This document shows, piece by piece, positions 1 through 9,405 of a stretch of 64,000 bases of DNA. The notes beneath the pieces were generated by a model. It saw nothing but the letters and a program-made list of their open reading frames with translations. It was not told the origin of the DNA and searched no databases. The DNA lies in the NCBI RefSeq assembly GCF_004341245.1, contig NZ_SLWY01000003.1, positions 62,001-126,000 on the forward strand. Direction: 5' to 3'. Both the position numbers and the translations under genes were made by a program. This DNA comes from Plasticicumulans lactativorans (lineage in GTDB: Bacteria; Pseudomonadota; Gammaproteobacteria; Competibacterales; Competibacteraceae). Numbering within the stretch: the stretch's first letter is position 1; each line of letters starts with the position of its first letter.

Positions 1-147
1 GTCGTGCAGACCCGGCCGCAGCTCGATGGCGACCTGCTGGTGCGCATCGGCACGGCGTTGCGCGAGGGCTTCGGTATCCGCCACTGCACGCTGCAGATGG
101 AACACGGCGCCTGCGCGGCGGACGAGACCTGCGACGGCGGGGCGTGA
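1..147 (+). CDS. Cation diffusion facilitator transporter, C-terminal end (partial)
   Basis: The first frame is open from the window edge to a TGA at 145-147 and encodes the last 48 residues of a protein whose start lies outside the window. The stretch LREGFGIRHCTLQME followed by a Cys/His/Asp/Glu-rich tail (HGACAADETC) matches the cytoplasmic C-terminal domain of CzcD/ZitB-type CDF zinc/cadmium/cobalt antiporters, where a strand of the form H-x-T-L-Q-x-E precedes the stop. Family identity is recognised from this short tail only, so substrate cannot be assigned. Confidence 0.7.
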   Translation, partial: VVQTRPQLDGDLLVRIGTALREGFGIRHCTLQMEHGACAADETCDGGA

Positions 148-419
148 GCGCCTGACGGTACAAGGTGCCGAAACGCGTCACATCGGCTGCCCCGGAGTGA
201 CCTTCCGCGACCACCGGCCCCGCCGGCGGAGCCCCGCCACGCCCGCCCGCACCTTGTCGATGACGGTTTTACGTCATAACGGCGTGACATTTGCTCATGT
301 CATCGGGGATGACCCGGATCCGGGTCGGGTTCCCGACGGGTGCGCGCGATGGGTGGATGCACCCCGATGGTGTGCGCAGGTGTGCAGGCAAGGTTCTTGC
401 GGTGATGGAGAGAAGGACA

Positions 420-1262
420 ATGGCGGCGATGCGGGTGGTGCGCGGGGCGTGTATGGCGGGGCTGCTGGCCCTGGGGGGATGGTGCGGTGGGGCGGCGGCG
501 CTGACGCTCGACCAGTCGGTGCTGTCGGCGAGCGGAACGGGCGGGCTGATCCACAACGCCGACCAGTGGCTGTTCACGTCGTCGAGCCTGATCCAGCCCA
601 CCAACGCCTTCGGCGGCTTCAACGAGGTCGGCGTGCTGAAGGTCACCGGCTTCCTCGACTCCGCCGGCCAGCCGGTGGCCTCGGGCGTCGGCAGCGCCTA
701 CGGCCTGTACGTGGTGTTCAACCTGTTCGGCAACGTCCAGCCGGTCCCGGGCACGCCGAACCAGGCCATCACCTTCACCTCGGGTGACGTGAAGCTCTGG
801 GCCGACCGCAACAACGACTCCAGCATCCAGGCGATCTTCAACCCCGTCACCGGCAGCCTGGCCGTGGATCGTCAGGCGAACGGTGACGACCGGCTGCTCG
901 CCGACAACACCGCCAACAAGATCAGCGGGGCGACGCTGCTGACGCCGTCGGCGACCGGCATACCGGGGCTGCTCGACGGCAGTTCGCACCTCGGCTTCGC
1001 GTCGTGGATACTGCCCGCACTGGGCACCGCGGCGTTCGGCAATGCCGCCTTCGCCGAGCAGTTGTTCCTCGATTCGGCCACGCTGGGGCCGCTGCTGCCG
1101 GTGCTGCCGATCGGCAACACCTTCATCCTGTCCGCCACCGAAGCCGGCGTGGTGACCTTCTCGGTGCCCGAGCCCGGCAGCCTCGCGCTCGTGCTCGGCG
1201 GCGTGCCGGCGCTGGCCGCGCGGGTGCGCCGGCGCGCCCGCGCGGCGTTCACGCGTCGCTGA
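420..1262 (+). CDS. PEP-CTERM sorting domain exported protein
   Basis: Predicted 280-residue exported protein. It begins with a hydrophobic signal peptide (about residues 4-26, ending near AAALTL) and ends with the exosortase sorting signal: VPEPGS, a short hydrophobic stretch (LALVLGGVPALAA) and an Arg-rich tail. PEP-CTERM proteins are exported, cleaved by an exosortase and usually surface-associated in exopolysaccharide-producing Gram-negatives; no exosortase gene is in this window. The central region is Ala/Gly/Asn-rich and I recognise no enzyme domain. I chose ATG 420 because GAGAAGGA lies just upstream; ATG 405 and 429 are in frame. The 3' end overlaps the convergent darP by 14 bases. 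Confidence 0.8.
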   Translation: MAAMRVVRGACMAGLLALGGWCGGAAALTLDQSVLSASGTGGLIHNADQWLFTSSSLIQPTNAFGGFNEVGVLKVTGFLDSAGQPVASGVGSAYGLYVVFNLFGNVQPVPGTPNQAITFTSGDVKLWADRNNDSSIQAIFNPVTGSLAVDRQANGDDRLLADNTANKISGATLLTPSATGIPGLLDGSSHLGFASWILPALGTAAFGNAAFAEQLFLDSATLGPLLPVLPIGNTFILSATEAGVVTFSVPEPGSLALVLGGVPALAARVRRRARAAFTRR

Positions 1263-1788
1263 GGGGCTCGTTGCCGAAGGCGGCGTCGCGCAGGCAGCGG
1301 AACAGCTCGCGGCGTGCCTTCGGCGGCCTGCCGGCGGCGAGTTCGCGCGCCGCGTTGCGCGCGAGCGTGCGCAGGTGCTGGCGATCGACGTGCGGATGGG
1401 CGTCGAAGAAGGCGCCGAGCACGGCTTCGTCGCCGGCCACCAGCGCCTCCACCCAGCGCTCGACCTGGTGCTGCCGGCGCCGCGCCTCGGCGCTGGTGGC
1501 GTCGAAGCGCGCCAGCACGGCGCGGATCGGTGCCGGGTCGATGCCGCGCATCAGCTTGCCGATGTACTGCATCTGGCGATAGCGTCCGCCGTGCGCGGTG
1601 ATGCGCCGGCACTGCTCGATCGCCTCGCGCAGCGCCTCGGTCAGCGGCACCTGCGCGAGCTGTGCGGCGGGCAGGGCGACCAGGGTTTCGCCCAGCGCCT
1701 GCAGCGCGTGGGCATCGCGCTTCAACTGGCTCTTGCTCGGGCCTTGCGGGGCAAGCTCGGCGCTGTCGGGGTCGTCGGGGCGGTTCAT
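1249..1788 (-). CDS. darP: Ribosome-associated protein DarP (DUF615, YjgA)
   Basis: A 179-residue DUF615 protein. E. coli DarP binds pre-50S particles and promotes late maturation of the large ribosomal subunit. Features seen are the N-terminal SKSQLKRDAHALQALGE segment, the middle GRYRQMQYIGKLMR motif that is nearly invariant in the family, and a C-terminal helical Arg/Ala-rich part ending in an LFRCLRD-type segment. Length is typical (about 170-185). The next gene upstream, pmbA, is divergent; the pair yjgA/pmbA is conserved in gamma- and betaproteobacteria, which supports both calls. The end overlaps the convergent PEP-CTERM gene by 14 bases. Confidence 0.93.
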   Translation of the reverse strand: MNRPDDPDSAELAPQGPSKSQLKRDAHALQALGETLVALPAAQLAQVPLTEALREAIEQCRRITAHGGRYRQMQYIGKLMRGIDPAPIRAVLARFDATSAEARRRQHQVERWVEALVAGDEAVLGAFFDAHPHVDRQHLRTLARNAARELAAGRPPKARRELFRCLRDAAFGNEPLSDA

Positions 1789-1908
1789 GCGCGGCTCGGC
1801 GGCAGGGGTGGGGCGCGATGGTAGCGCGTCGCCGCGGGTTTGGGCGCGGCACCGCGGCGTCGCGGGCAGGTCCACGGCATTCTGGCTCGATTCGGACGGA
1901 CGGAGCAC

Positions 1909-3276
1909 ATGACGACACTCGCAACGCCGGATTCCCCCCCTTCGCGCACCCTGCCGGAGCGCGCCCGGCTCGATGGCCTGGTCGGCGACATCCTCGCGCA
2001 GGCGCGCGCGCTCGGCGCGAGCGCCGCCGAGGCCGCGGTGAGCTTCAGCACCGGGCTGTCGGTGACGGTGCGCCTCGGCGAGGTCGAGACGCTCGAATAC
2101 CAGCGCGACCGCGGCCTCGGCGTCACCGTGTACTTCGGCACGCGCAAGGGCTCGGCGAGCACCTCCGACTGGCGCCCGCAGGCGCTGCGCGACACCGTGC
2201 GCGCCGCCTGCGACATCGCCCGCCACACCGCCGAGGACCCGTGCGCGGGCCTCGCCGATGCCGCCGACCTGGCGCGCGATCCGCCCGACCTCGATCTCTA
2301 CCACCCCTGGGACATCCGCGCCGAGGACGCCATCGCGCTCGCCACGGCGTGCGAGGACACCGCCCGCGCCACCGACCCGCGCATCACCAATTCCGAGGGG
2401 GCGAGCGTCGGCACGCACGCCGCGCTGGTCGTCTACGGCAACTCGCTGGGCTTCCTCGGTGGCTACCCGGCGACGCGGCATTCGCTGTCGTGCTCGGTGA
2501 TCGCCCAGGGTGCCGAGGGCGGCATGGAGCGCGACCACTGGTACACCAGCGACCGCGACCCGGCCGTGCTCGAAGCCGCCGCCGCCGTCGGCCGGCGCGC
2601 CGCCGAGCGCGCGCTGCGCCGCCTGCACGCGCGCCGCCTCGGCACCTGCAGCGCCCCGGTGCTGTTCGCGCCGGAGCTGGCGCGCGGGCTCGTCGGGCAC
2701 TTCCTCGGTGCGATCCGCGGCGGCGCGCTGTACCGCAAGGCGAGCTTCCTGGTGGACGCGCTCGGCCAGCCGGTGTTCGCGCCGCACGTGCAGATCCGCG
2801 AGGCCCCGCACCTGCCGCGCGCGCTCGGCAGCGCGCCCTTCGACAGCGAGGGGGTGGCGACGCGCCCGCGCGACATCGTCCGCGACGGCGTGCTGCAGGG
2901 CTACGTGCTCGACACCTACTCGGCGCGCCGCCTCGGCCTGCACACCACCGGCAACGCCGGCGGCGTGCACAACGTCATCGTCGAGCCGGGGGCGGACGAC
3001 GCCGACGCGCTGCTCGCGCGCATGGGCCGCGGCCTGCTGGTCACCGAGCTGATGGGGCACGGCGTCAACGCCGTCACCGGCGACTACTCGCGCGGCGCCG
3101 CCGGCTTCTGGGTGGAAGACGGCCGCATCGCCTACCCGGTGCACGAGATCACCATCGCCGGGCGGCTGCCGGAGATGTTCCGCGACCTGGTCGCGGTCGG
3201 CCGCGACGTCGACACCCGTGGCAACATCCGCTGCGGTTCGATCCTGCTCGAACGCATGACCATCGCCGGCGAATAG
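1909..3276 (+). CDS. pmbA: Metalloprotease-related protein PmbA/TldE
   Basis: A 455-residue PmbA (TldE) protein. With TldD it forms a heterodimeric protease that in E. coli matures microcin B17 and degrades the CcdA antitoxin; PmbA is the partner without its own zinc site. Seen: N-terminal GLSVTVRLGEVETLEY and RGLGVTVYFG strands of the U62 family, central ITNSEGASVGTHAALVV, and the C-terminal TGNAGGVHNVIVEPG and ELMGHGVNAVTGDYSRGAAG blocks typical of PmbA. ATG 1909 removes 23 non-conserved codons that extend the frame upstream. Divergent from darP, as in many relatives. tldD is not in this window. Confidence 0.94.
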   Translation: MTTLATPDSPPSRTLPERARLDGLVGDILAQARALGASAAEAAVSFSTGLSVTVRLGEVETLEYQRDRGLGVTVYFGTRKGSASTSDWRPQALRDTVRAACDIARHTAEDPCAGLADAADLARDPPDLDLYHPWDIRAEDAIALATACEDTARATDPRITNSEGASVGTHAALVVYGNSLGFLGGYPATRHSLSCSVIAQGAEGGMERDHWYTSDRDPAVLEAAAAVGRRAAERALRRLHARRLGTCSAPVLFAPELARGLVGHFLGAIRGGALYRKASFLVDALGQPVFAPHVQIREAPHLPRALGSAPFDSEGVATRPRDIVRDGVLQGYVLDTYSARRLGLHTTGNAGGVHNVIVEPGADDADALLARMGRGLLVTELMGHGVNAVTGDYSRGAAGFWVEDGRIAYPVHEITIAGRLPEMFRDLVAVGRDVDTRGNIRCGSILLERMTIAGE

Positions 3277-3289
3277 GGCCCGGCCGGCG

Positions 3290-3970
3290 ATGGTGGTCGA
3301 GCCCGTCGGCGTGGTCCGCTCGCCGTACCGGGAGAAGTTCGCGGTGCCGCGCCAGCCGGGGCTCGCGGCGCTGCCGGCGACGCTCGAACTGCTGCCGCCG
3401 TACGATCGCGCCGAGGCGGTGCGCGGGCTCGAGGCGTTCTCGCACGTGTGGCTGATCTTCGCCTTCCACGCCACCGCCGCGCAGGGCTGGAAGCCCACGG
3501 TGCGCCCGCCGCGGCTCGGCGGCAACGCCCGTGTCGGCGTGTTCGCGACGCGCTCGACCTTCCGCCCCAATCCGCTCGGTCTGTCGGTGGTGCGGCTCGT
3601 CGGCATCCGCACCGCCCCCGGCGTGGTGCTCGAACTCGAAGGTGCCGACCTGCTCGACGGCACGCCGGTGTTCGACATCAAGCCGTACCTGCCCTACGCC
3701 GACGCCCTTGCCGACGCGCGTGCCGGCTTCGCCGCCGATGGGCCGCCGCCGCGCCTGGCGGTGACGTTCGCCCCGGCCGCCGCCGCGGTGCTCGCCGCGC
3801 ACCCCGAGCCGCGCCTGCGCGAATGGCTCGCCGCCGCGCTCGGGCTCGACCCGCGCCCGGCCTACAAGGCCGGCAGCGACGGCGCCTTCGGCGTGCGCCT
3901 GTTCGAGTTCGACGTGCGCTGCGAGGTCGCCGGCGGCTGCGTCACCGTGCTCGAGCTGCGCCGTGCCTGA
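3290..3970 (+). CDS. trmO: tRNA (adenine(37)-N6)-methyltransferase TrmO
   Basis: A 226-residue TsaA/TrmO-family protein. TrmO uses S-adenosylmethionine to N6-methylate t6A at position 37 of tRNA-Thr, tuning threonine decoding. The N-terminal beta barrel carries the hallmark VGVFATRSTFRPNPLGLS segment (about residues 83-100) and, later, DGTPVFDIKPYLPYAD (about 123-138); a C-terminal domain with GLDPRPAYK follows. Length fits the two-domain E. coli type (YaeB, 235 residues). It lies 13 bases after pmbA on the same strand, so it is probably co-transcribed. Confidence 0.93.
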   Translation: MVVEPVGVVRSPYREKFAVPRQPGLAALPATLELLPPYDRAEAVRGLEAFSHVWLIFAFHATAAQGWKPTVRPPRLGGNARVGVFATRSTFRPNPLGLSVVRLVGIRTAPGVVLELEGADLLDGTPVFDIKPYLPYADALADARAGFAADGPPPRLAVTFAPAAAAVLAAHPEPRLREWLAAALGLDPRPAYKAGSDGAFGVRLFEFDVRCEVAGGCVTVLELRRA

Positions 3971-4071
3971 GCGCGCCATGCACGGCGGCAGGGCCGCCAG
4001 ACCGCGCGCGGCGTGGCCGCGGCCCGGTGCGGGTGCTAGAAGATCGGCTCGACCTGCCGAGGAGCCTCGCC

Positions 4072-5046
4072 ATGCCCCATGCCATCCGCTTCCATGAAAC
4101 CGGCGGCCCCGACGTGCTGCGCTGGGAGAGCGTCACCGTGCCCGCGCCGGGGCCCGGCGAGCTGCACATACGCAACCGCGCCGTCGGCCTGAACTTCATC
4201 GACACCTACCACCGCAGCGGCCTGTACCCGGTGCCACTGCCGAGCGGGCTCGGCCTGGAGGGCGCCGGCGAGGTGCTCGCGGTCGGCCCCGGCGTCACCG
4301 GGTTCGTCCCCGGCGACCGCATCGCCTACGCGTCCGGGCCGCTCGGCGCCTACGCCGAGGAGCGCCTGCTGCCGGCCGAAAAGGCGGTGCGGCTGCCGCC
4401 CGCGATCGCCTTCGAAACCGCCGCGGCGATGATGCTGCAGGGCCTGACCGCGCAGTACCTGCTGCGCCGCACCTACCGCGTGCAGCCCGGCGACGCGGTG
4501 CTGATCCACGCCGCGGCCGGTGGCGTCGGCCTGCTCGCCGGGCAGTGGGCGAAGCACCTCGGCGCCACCGTGATCGGCACCGCCGGCAGCGCCGACAAGG
4601 CCGCGCTGGCGCGCGCGCACGGCTACGACCACGTGATCCTCTACCGCGAGGAGGACTTCGTCGCCCGCGTGCGCGCGCTCACCGGCGGCGCCGGCGTGGC
4701 GGTGGTCTACGACGGCGTCGGCAAGGACACCTTCATGGGCTCGCTCGACTGCCTGCGCCCGCTCGGCACGATGGTGAGCTACGGCAACGCCTCGGGCCCG
4801 GTACCGGCGATCGAGCCGCTGCTGCTGTCGCAGAAGGGCTCGCTGTTCCTCACCCGGCCCACGCTGATGCACTACACCGCCACCCGCGCCGACCTGCTCG
4901 CCGCCGCCGCGGAGCTGTTCGAGGTGGTCGAGCAGGGCGTGGTGAGGGTCGAGGTGAACCAGACCTACCCGCTGGCCGAGGCCGCCCGCGCGCACCGCGA
5001 CCTCGAAAGCCGCAGGACCACCGGCTCGACCGTGCTGCTGCCCTGA
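4072..5046 (+). CDS. qor: NADPH:quinone reductase, zinc-free MDR family
   Basis: A 324-residue medium-chain dehydrogenase/reductase of the QOR group, expected to reduce quinones with NADPH. Residues about 30-45 carry GLNFIDTYHRSGLYP, the QOR signature. The nucleotide-binding Rossmann motif AAAGGVGLLAGQWAKHLGA sits near residues 145-163, and there is no structural zinc Cys cluster. ATG 4072 follows a CGAGGAGC ribosome-binding site and a conserved MPHAIRFHETGGP start. The upstream 101-base gap from trmO holds no clear promoter. Physiological substrate is not shown by sequence. Confidence 0.92.
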   Translation: MPHAIRFHETGGPDVLRWESVTVPAPGPGELHIRNRAVGLNFIDTYHRSGLYPVPLPSGLGLEGAGEVLAVGPGVTGFVPGDRIAYASGPLGAYAEERLLPAEKAVRLPPAIAFETAAAMMLQGLTAQYLLRRTYRVQPGDAVLIHAAAGGVGLLAGQWAKHLGATVIGTAGSADKAALARAHGYDHVILYREEDFVARVRALTGGAGVAVVYDGVGKDTFMGSLDCLRPLGTMVSYGNASGPVPAIEPLLLSQKGSLFLTRPTLMHYTATRADLLAAAAELFEVVEQGVVRVEVNQTYPLAEAARAHRDLESRRTTGSTVLLP

Positions 5047-5061
5047 GCCGGCGCGCCGCCG

Positions 5062-6945
5062 CTACAGGCGGAAGCGGGCGACCAGCGCGTTCTGGTCGGC
5101 GGCGAGAGCGGCGAGTTCACGGCCGGTGGCGGCGATCTCGCCGGCGCCGCCGCTGACCTCCTGCGCGGTCTCGGCGAGGCGCTGCACCGCGGTGCTGATC
5201 TCGGTGCTGCCGCGCGCGGCGAGGCCGATGCTGCGGCCGATCTCGGCGGTGGTGGCGCTCTGCTCCTCGATCGCCGCGGCGATCAGCGTCGCGATCTCGT
5301 GCACCTTGTCGACGGTCTCGCGGATCGCGCCGATCGCGCGGGCGACCTCGGCGGTGTCGGCGCGGATCGCGCCGATGCGCGCGTCGATGTCGAGCGTGGC
5401 CTGCGCCGTGCCCTGGGCGAGTTCCTTCACCTCGTGCGCCACCACCGCGAAGCCGCGCCCGGCCTCGCCGGCGCGCGCGGCCTCGATGCTGGCGTTGAGC
5501 GCGAGCAGGTTGGTCTGCTCGGCGATCGAGGTGATCACGCGGCTGATCTGGCCGATGCGCTCGCCGCTGGTGGCGAGCTTGGCGACGCTGTCGGCGGCCG
5601 CGCCGGCGGCCTGCCCGGCGACCGCGGCGACCTCCACCGCCTGGTGCACGTTGCGCGAGATCTCGGTGACCGCGGCGTTCATCTGGTCGGTCGAGTCGGC
5701 GACGGTCTGGATGCTCTGGTCGACGTCCTGCGCGGCGCCGGCGAGGCGCTCGGCGCGCTCCGAGGTGCCGCGGGCGATGTCGGTGAGGTGGGCGCTGACG
5801 CCGGCGAAGCGCTCGGAGGCGGTGAGCAGCGAGCGCGCGTTGCTGGCGATGCCGGCGAGGCTGTCGCGCAGGTCGCCGAGCAGGCGGCGCAGCGCCTCGC
5901 CGACGCGGCCGATGGCGTCCTCGCCGGTGACCGCGGGCGGCGTGGTGAGGTCGCCGCGGGCGGCGGCGTCCACCGCCACCAGGATCTGCTCGACCTTGGC
6001 CTGCAGGGTCTCGGCGGCGCGGTGCTCGCGCTCGGCGGTTTCGCGCAGGCGCTCGGCCTGGGCGCGGATCTCCTGCGCCTGGGCTTCCTGCGCGGCCTCG
6101 GCGGCGCGCAGCTTCTCCATCTTCTCGCGGTCGCGCGCGGCGGCGGCCTCGACCTCGGCGAAGGCCGTGCGCATCGCCGCGACGGCGTCGTTCAGCGCCT
6201 GCGCCATCTCCCCGAACTCGTCGCGCGAGCTCACCGGCAGGGCCGTCGACAGGTCCTGCGCGGCCATGCGCTGCGCCAGCCCGAGCACCGCGCGCACCTG
6301 GCCGACGATGCGCCGGCTCAGCCACCACAGCAGCACCGCCACCACCACGGTCACCGCCCCCATCGCCAGCAGCACGCCGTTGCGCTCGGCGGCGTAGGCG
6401 GCGTCGACGTCGGACACGTACAGCCCCGAGCCGAGCACCCAGCCCCACGGCTCGAACAGCTTGACGAAGGACACCTTGGGCTCGGGTGTGTCGCTGCCCG
6501 CGCGCGGCCAGGTGTAGGCGACGAAGCCCTGGCCGTCCTTGCGGATCACCGCCTCGAAGGCCTCGAACAGGTCGAGGCCGTTGCGGTCGCGGATGCGGAT
6601 CGTTTTGCCCACCAGCTCCGGCCGCGCGCCGTGCATCACGTAGTCGCCGTCGCGGTTGTGCGCCCAGTAGTAGATGTCGCGGTAGCGCAGCGCGGCGAGC
6701 GCCTCGCCCGCCCGTGCCTGGGCGTCGGCGCGGCTGAGGCGGCCGGCGGCTTCCTCGGCGTGGAAGCGGGCCAGCACGCCGCTGCCGATCTCGACCAGCT
6801 CCTGCACCCGCGCGCGGCGCTCGGCGTCGAGGTTGGCGTGCAGGCGCGACAGCGTGCCGACGGCGCTGAGGCCCATGCCGGCGACGATGACCGCGAGCAG
6901 CAGGCCGAACTGGGCACGGAGCTTGAGGTTCTGCAGTGGCTTCAT
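5062..6945 (-). CDS. Methyl-accepting chemotaxis protein with single Cache domain
   Basis: A 627-residue transmembrane chemoreceptor. Order: membrane helix about residues 12-32, periplasmic sCache_2-type sensor about 36-182 ([18 protein letters not shown] and [15 protein letters not shown] motifs), second membrane helix about 190-210, HAMP domain, a long coiled coil, and the MA signalling domain with the conserved tip segment [20 protein letters not shown]. Cache_2 receptors usually sense small carboxylates. Here the gene sits next to, but divergent from, the malonate regulator gene, so malonate or acetate sensing is an attractive but unproven inference. The C-terminus ends NALVARFRL without a CheR-tethering pentapeptide. 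Confidence 0.95.
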   Translation of the reverse strand: MKPLQNLKLRAQFGLLLAVIVAGMGLSAVGTLSRLHANLDAERRARVQELVEIGSGVLARFHAEEAAGRLSRADAQARAGEALAALRYRDIYYWAHNRDGDYVMHGARPELVGKTIRIRDRNGLDLFEAFEAVIRKDGQGFVAYTWPRAGSDTPEPKVSFVKLFEPWGWVLGSGLYVSDVDAAYAAERNGVLLAMGAVTVVVAVLLWWLSRRIVGQVRAVLGLAQRMAAQDLSTALPVSSRDEFGEMAQALNDAVAAMRTAFAEVEAAAARDREKMEKLRAAEAAQEAQAQEIRAQAERLRETAEREHRAAETLQAKVEQILVAVDAAARGDLTTPPAVTGEDAIGRVGEALRRLLGDLRDSLAGIASNARSLLTASERFAGVSAHLTDIARGTSERAERLAGAAQDVDQSIQTVADSTDQMNAAVTEISRNVHQAVEVAAVAGQAAGAAADSVAKLATSGERIGQISRVITSIAEQTNLLALNASIEAARAGEAGRGFAVVAHEVKELAQGTAQATLDIDARIGAIRADTAEVARAIGAIRETVDKVHEIATLIAAAIEEQSATTAEIGRSIGLAARGSTEISTAVQRLAETAQEVSGGAGEIAATGRELAALAADQNALVARFRL

Positions 6946-7127
6946 TGACGGGGTTCCCTGTGGACGGCATCCGGGCGGGCCGCGGCCCAGCGCAAGCGTA
7001 GCCGCCGCTGCCGCCGCGCGCCCCGTCGTCGCACCAGCGTGGGGCATCTGCCACGGCGTGCGGTGGCGCTCGCCATACGCCTCGGGGGGCGTCCCGCGGC
7101 GGTGGGACGCGGGGCGGGGGAGGGCGC

Positions 7128-7171
7128 TTGACGCCTCCATAATTACGTGATAATTATTCTTCCATAATTAC
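7128..7171 (+). promoter_or_regulatory. Promoter and probable operator of the GntR gene
   Basis: A sigma-70 promoter is readable: TTGACG at 7128-7133, a 17-base spacer, and TAATTA at 7151-7156. Overlapping it is an AT-rich inverted repeat, ATAATTA (7139-7145) - 5 bases - TAATTAT (7151-7157). A direct repeat CCATAATTAC occurs at 7137-7146 and 7162-7171. Such symmetrical AT-rich sites in GC-rich DNA are typical GntR/FCD operators, and the position over the -10 implies repression; autoregulation is inferred. Confidence 0.6.
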
Positions 7172-7211
7172 AGGATTACATGATGATCCTGATCGCCCGA
7201 GGAGAGAGCCC

Positions 7212-7904
7212 ATGAGTTCGAAGATCGTATCGGTCGCGCTCTACCAGGAAGTCGCCCAGCGGCTGCGCGAGCTGATCTACGGCGGCCGCTTCAAGGCCGG
7301 TGAACTGATCGACGAGAACGCCCTGTCCGAGGAGTTCGGCATCAGCCGCACGCCGATCCGCGAGGCGCTGAAGGCGCTCGCGGTCGAGGGGCTGGTGGTG
7401 CTGGTGCCGCGCCGCGGCTGCTTCGTCAAGGAGATGACCGAGCGCGACCTCGACGAGATCTTCCCGGTGATGGCGATGCTGGAAGGGCGCTGCGCGCGCG
7501 ATGCGGTGCTCAAGTGCACGCCCGAGGACATCAGGCGCCTCGACGACCTGCACGCCCAGCTCGAAGTCCACGCCGCCGCCGGCGACCGCAGCGCGTACTA
7601 CGAGGTCAACTACCTGTTCCACGCCGCGGTGCAGAAGCTCGCCGGCAATCCCTGGCTGCAGCGCATCACCGACGAACTGCGCAAGTTCCTCAAGCTGCAG
7701 CGCGGGCGGCAGATCAACCTGCCCGGCCGCATGCAGGCCTCGCTCAACGAGCACCGCATGATCATGGAGACCTTCCACCAGCGCGATGCGGAAGGGGCGG
7801 CGCGGATCATGGAGTTCCACCTGATGCAGCAGCGCCGTGCCCTCGCCGAGTACGACGCGCGCATGGCCGCCGACAGCGCCGTCGGCGATCGCAGTTCGGG
7901 CTGA
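7212..7904 (+). CDS. mdcY: GntR-family (FCD) regulator of malonate catabolism, MdcY-like
   Basis: A 230-residue transcription factor: winged helix-turn-helix about residues 8-75 (LREL...GEL with SEEFGISRTPIREALKALAVEGL) and an all-helical FCD effector domain about 85-220, whose metal/ligand residues include the Asp and His positions of ARDAVLK, YYEVNYLFHAAV and NEHRMIM. The start follows a strong AGGAGAGAG site. It lies directly upstream of madLM-mdcACDEGBH on the same strand, as MdcY does relative to the Acinetobacter malonate operon, where it represses until malonate is present. The symbol is by context; specificity for malonate or malonyl-CoA is inferred. Confidence 0.85.
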   Translation: MSSKIVSVALYQEVAQRLRELIYGGRFKAGELIDENALSEEFGISRTPIREALKALAVEGLVVLVPRRGCFVKEMTERDLDEIFPVMAMLEGRCARDAVLKCTPEDIRRLDDLHAQLEVHAAAGDRSAYYEVNYLFHAAVQKLAGNPWLQRITDELRKFLKLQRGRQINLPGRMQASLNEHRMIMETFHQRDAEGAARIMEFHLMQQRRALAEYDARMAADSAVGDRSSG

Positions 7905-8145
7905 GCCCCGGCCCCGCCGGCGCCACGGCGTCGGCCCCCACCCCCTGGATCGCCGTGATCCGGCCCGTGCCGCGGGCCGGCGGGGGATCGTCTTGCCCGC
8001 AGCGTCCGCCCGGCCATCCGGTCACGCCGCGGTGCATGCCCGGGCCGGGACGGCCGCGGGCGCCCCAGGGAAGGCGCGAGCGCCGCAAGAGCGCACAGCC
8101 GTTTCGACCAGAACATCCAGAACACCAGATTGAGGAGAGAACCCC

Positions 8146-8544
8146 GTGATCATCTATGGCGTAGCCCTGCTGGCTATATGCACCCTGGTCGGCCTGTTCG
8201 TGGGCGACCTCCTCGGCGTCGCGCTCGGCGTCAAGGCCAATGTCGGCGGCGTCGGCTTCGCGATGCTGCTGCTGCTGTTCCTCACCGACCGCCTGAAGCG
8301 TGAAGGCAAGCTGGTGCCGGTGTCGGCGCAGGGCATCGGCTTCTGGTCGGCGATGTACATCCCGATCGTGGTCGCGATGGCCGCGCAGCAGAACGTGCTC
8401 GGTGCGGTCACCGGCGGTCCGATGGCCCTGCTCGCCGGTGCCCTGGCGACGGTCGGCTGCTTCGTGCTGATTCCCGCCATCGAGCGCATCGGCCGTCCGA
8501 AAGCCGTCGCCGATGCGTCCGTCCCCACCCCGAACGAGCCGTGA
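8146..8544 (+). CDS. madL: Malonate transporter subunit MadL
   Basis: A 132-residue membrane protein of the MadL family (also called MdcL), the small subunit of the two-component malonate carrier first described in Malonomonas rubra. About four membrane helices are visible; MIIYGVALLAICTLVGLFVG and the GVKANVGGVGFAMLLLL segment are characteristic. The start is GTG 8146, fixed by TGAGGAGAG 8-14 bases upstream. A 241-base gap separates it from the regulator gene, which could hold the operon promoter, although I see no clear -35/-10 pair there. Its stop overlaps the possible GTG start of madM. Confidence 0.93.
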   Translation: MIIYGVALLAICTLVGLFVGDLLGVALGVKANVGGVGFAMLLLLFLTDRLKREGKLVPVSAQGIGFWSAMYIPIVVAMAAQQNVLGAVTGGPMALLAGALATVGCFVLIPAIERIGRPKAVADASVPTPNEP

Positions 8545-9332
8545 GCGCCGCCGCCATGAACAACAGTCTCGATCTGCTGGTTTCCACCTTCGCCAAGAAC
8601 GGCCTGCTGACGGCGTTCGCGGTCGTCGGCATCACCATCTGGCTGTCGTACTTCCTGTCGGACCGGCTGACCCGTGGCCACCTGCACGGCTCGGCGCTCG
8701 CGATCATGTTCGGCCTGCTGCTGGCCTACATCGGCGGCGTCGCCACCGGCGGCAAGAACGGGGTGGTCGACATCAAGCTGCTCAGCGGCATCGGCCTGAT
8801 GGGCGGCGCGATGCTGCGGGATTTCGCGATCGTCTCGACCGCCTACGGCGCGACCATCAGCGACATGCGCAAGTGCGGACTCAGCGGCATCGTCTCGCTG
8901 CTGGTCGGCGTGGTGCTGTCCTTCGTCATCGGCGCGGCGGTGGCCGTGGCGTTCGGCTACACCGACGCGGTGAGCATCACCACGATCGGCGCGGGCGCCG
9001 TCACCTACATCGTCGGCCCGGTGACCGGTGCGGCGATCGGTGCGAGTTCCGAGGTGATGGCGCTCAGCATCGCCGCCGGCCTGGTCAAGGCGGTGCTGGT
9101 GATGGTCGGGGCGCCGTTCTGTGCCCGGATGATCGGGCTGGACAACCCGCGTACCGCGATGGTCTTCGGCGGCATGATGGGCACCACCAGCGGCGTCTGC
9201 GGCGCGCTCGCCGCGATCGACCCGAAGCTCGTGCCCTACGGCGCGATGACCTCGACCTTCTACACCGGCCTCGGCTGCCTGATGGGGCCCTCGGTGCTGT
9301 TCCTCGCCACCAAGGCCGCGTTCGGCGCCTGA
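8541..9332 (+). CDS. madM: Malonate transporter subunit MadM
   Basis: Large subunit of the MadLM malonate carrier, up to 263 residues with about eight membrane helices. Family segments seen include FAKNGLLTAFAVVGITIWLSY near the N-terminus and GGKNGVVDIKLLSGIGLMGG in the middle. GTG 8541 overlaps the madL stop, suggesting translational coupling; ATG 8556 in the same frame gives 258 residues and is an equally good start. In Malonomonas the carrier is a sodium symporter; the coupling ion here is unknown. The classical MdcF carrier gene is absent, so MadLM is presumably the malonate uptake route. Confidence 0.93.
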   Translation: MSAAAMNNSLDLLVSTFAKNGLLTAFAVVGITIWLSYFLSDRLTRGHLHGSALAIMFGLLLAYIGGVATGGKNGVVDIKLLSGIGLMGGAMLRDFAIVSTAYGATISDMRKCGLSGIVSLLVGVVLSFVIGAAVAVAFGYTDAVSITTIGAGAVTYIVGPVTGAAIGASSEVMALSIAAGLVKAVLVMVGAPFCARMIGLDNPRTAMVFGGMMGTTSGVCGALAAIDPKLVPYGAMTSTFYTGLGCLMGPSVLFLATKAAFGA

Positions 9333-9405
9333 GCCGCGCCCCATCGCTGCGGCCGCGGCCCCGCCGCCCGCAGCGTGGCCTCAACCTCCACCCGGGAGCC
9401 CCGAC

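Noticed and set aside
386-401. Sigma-54-like element AGGCAAGGTTCTTGCG before the first PEP-CTERM gene
   Set aside because: The -24/-12 match is fair, but the transcript would start near 411, only about nine bases before ATG 420 and at the ribosome-binding site itself.
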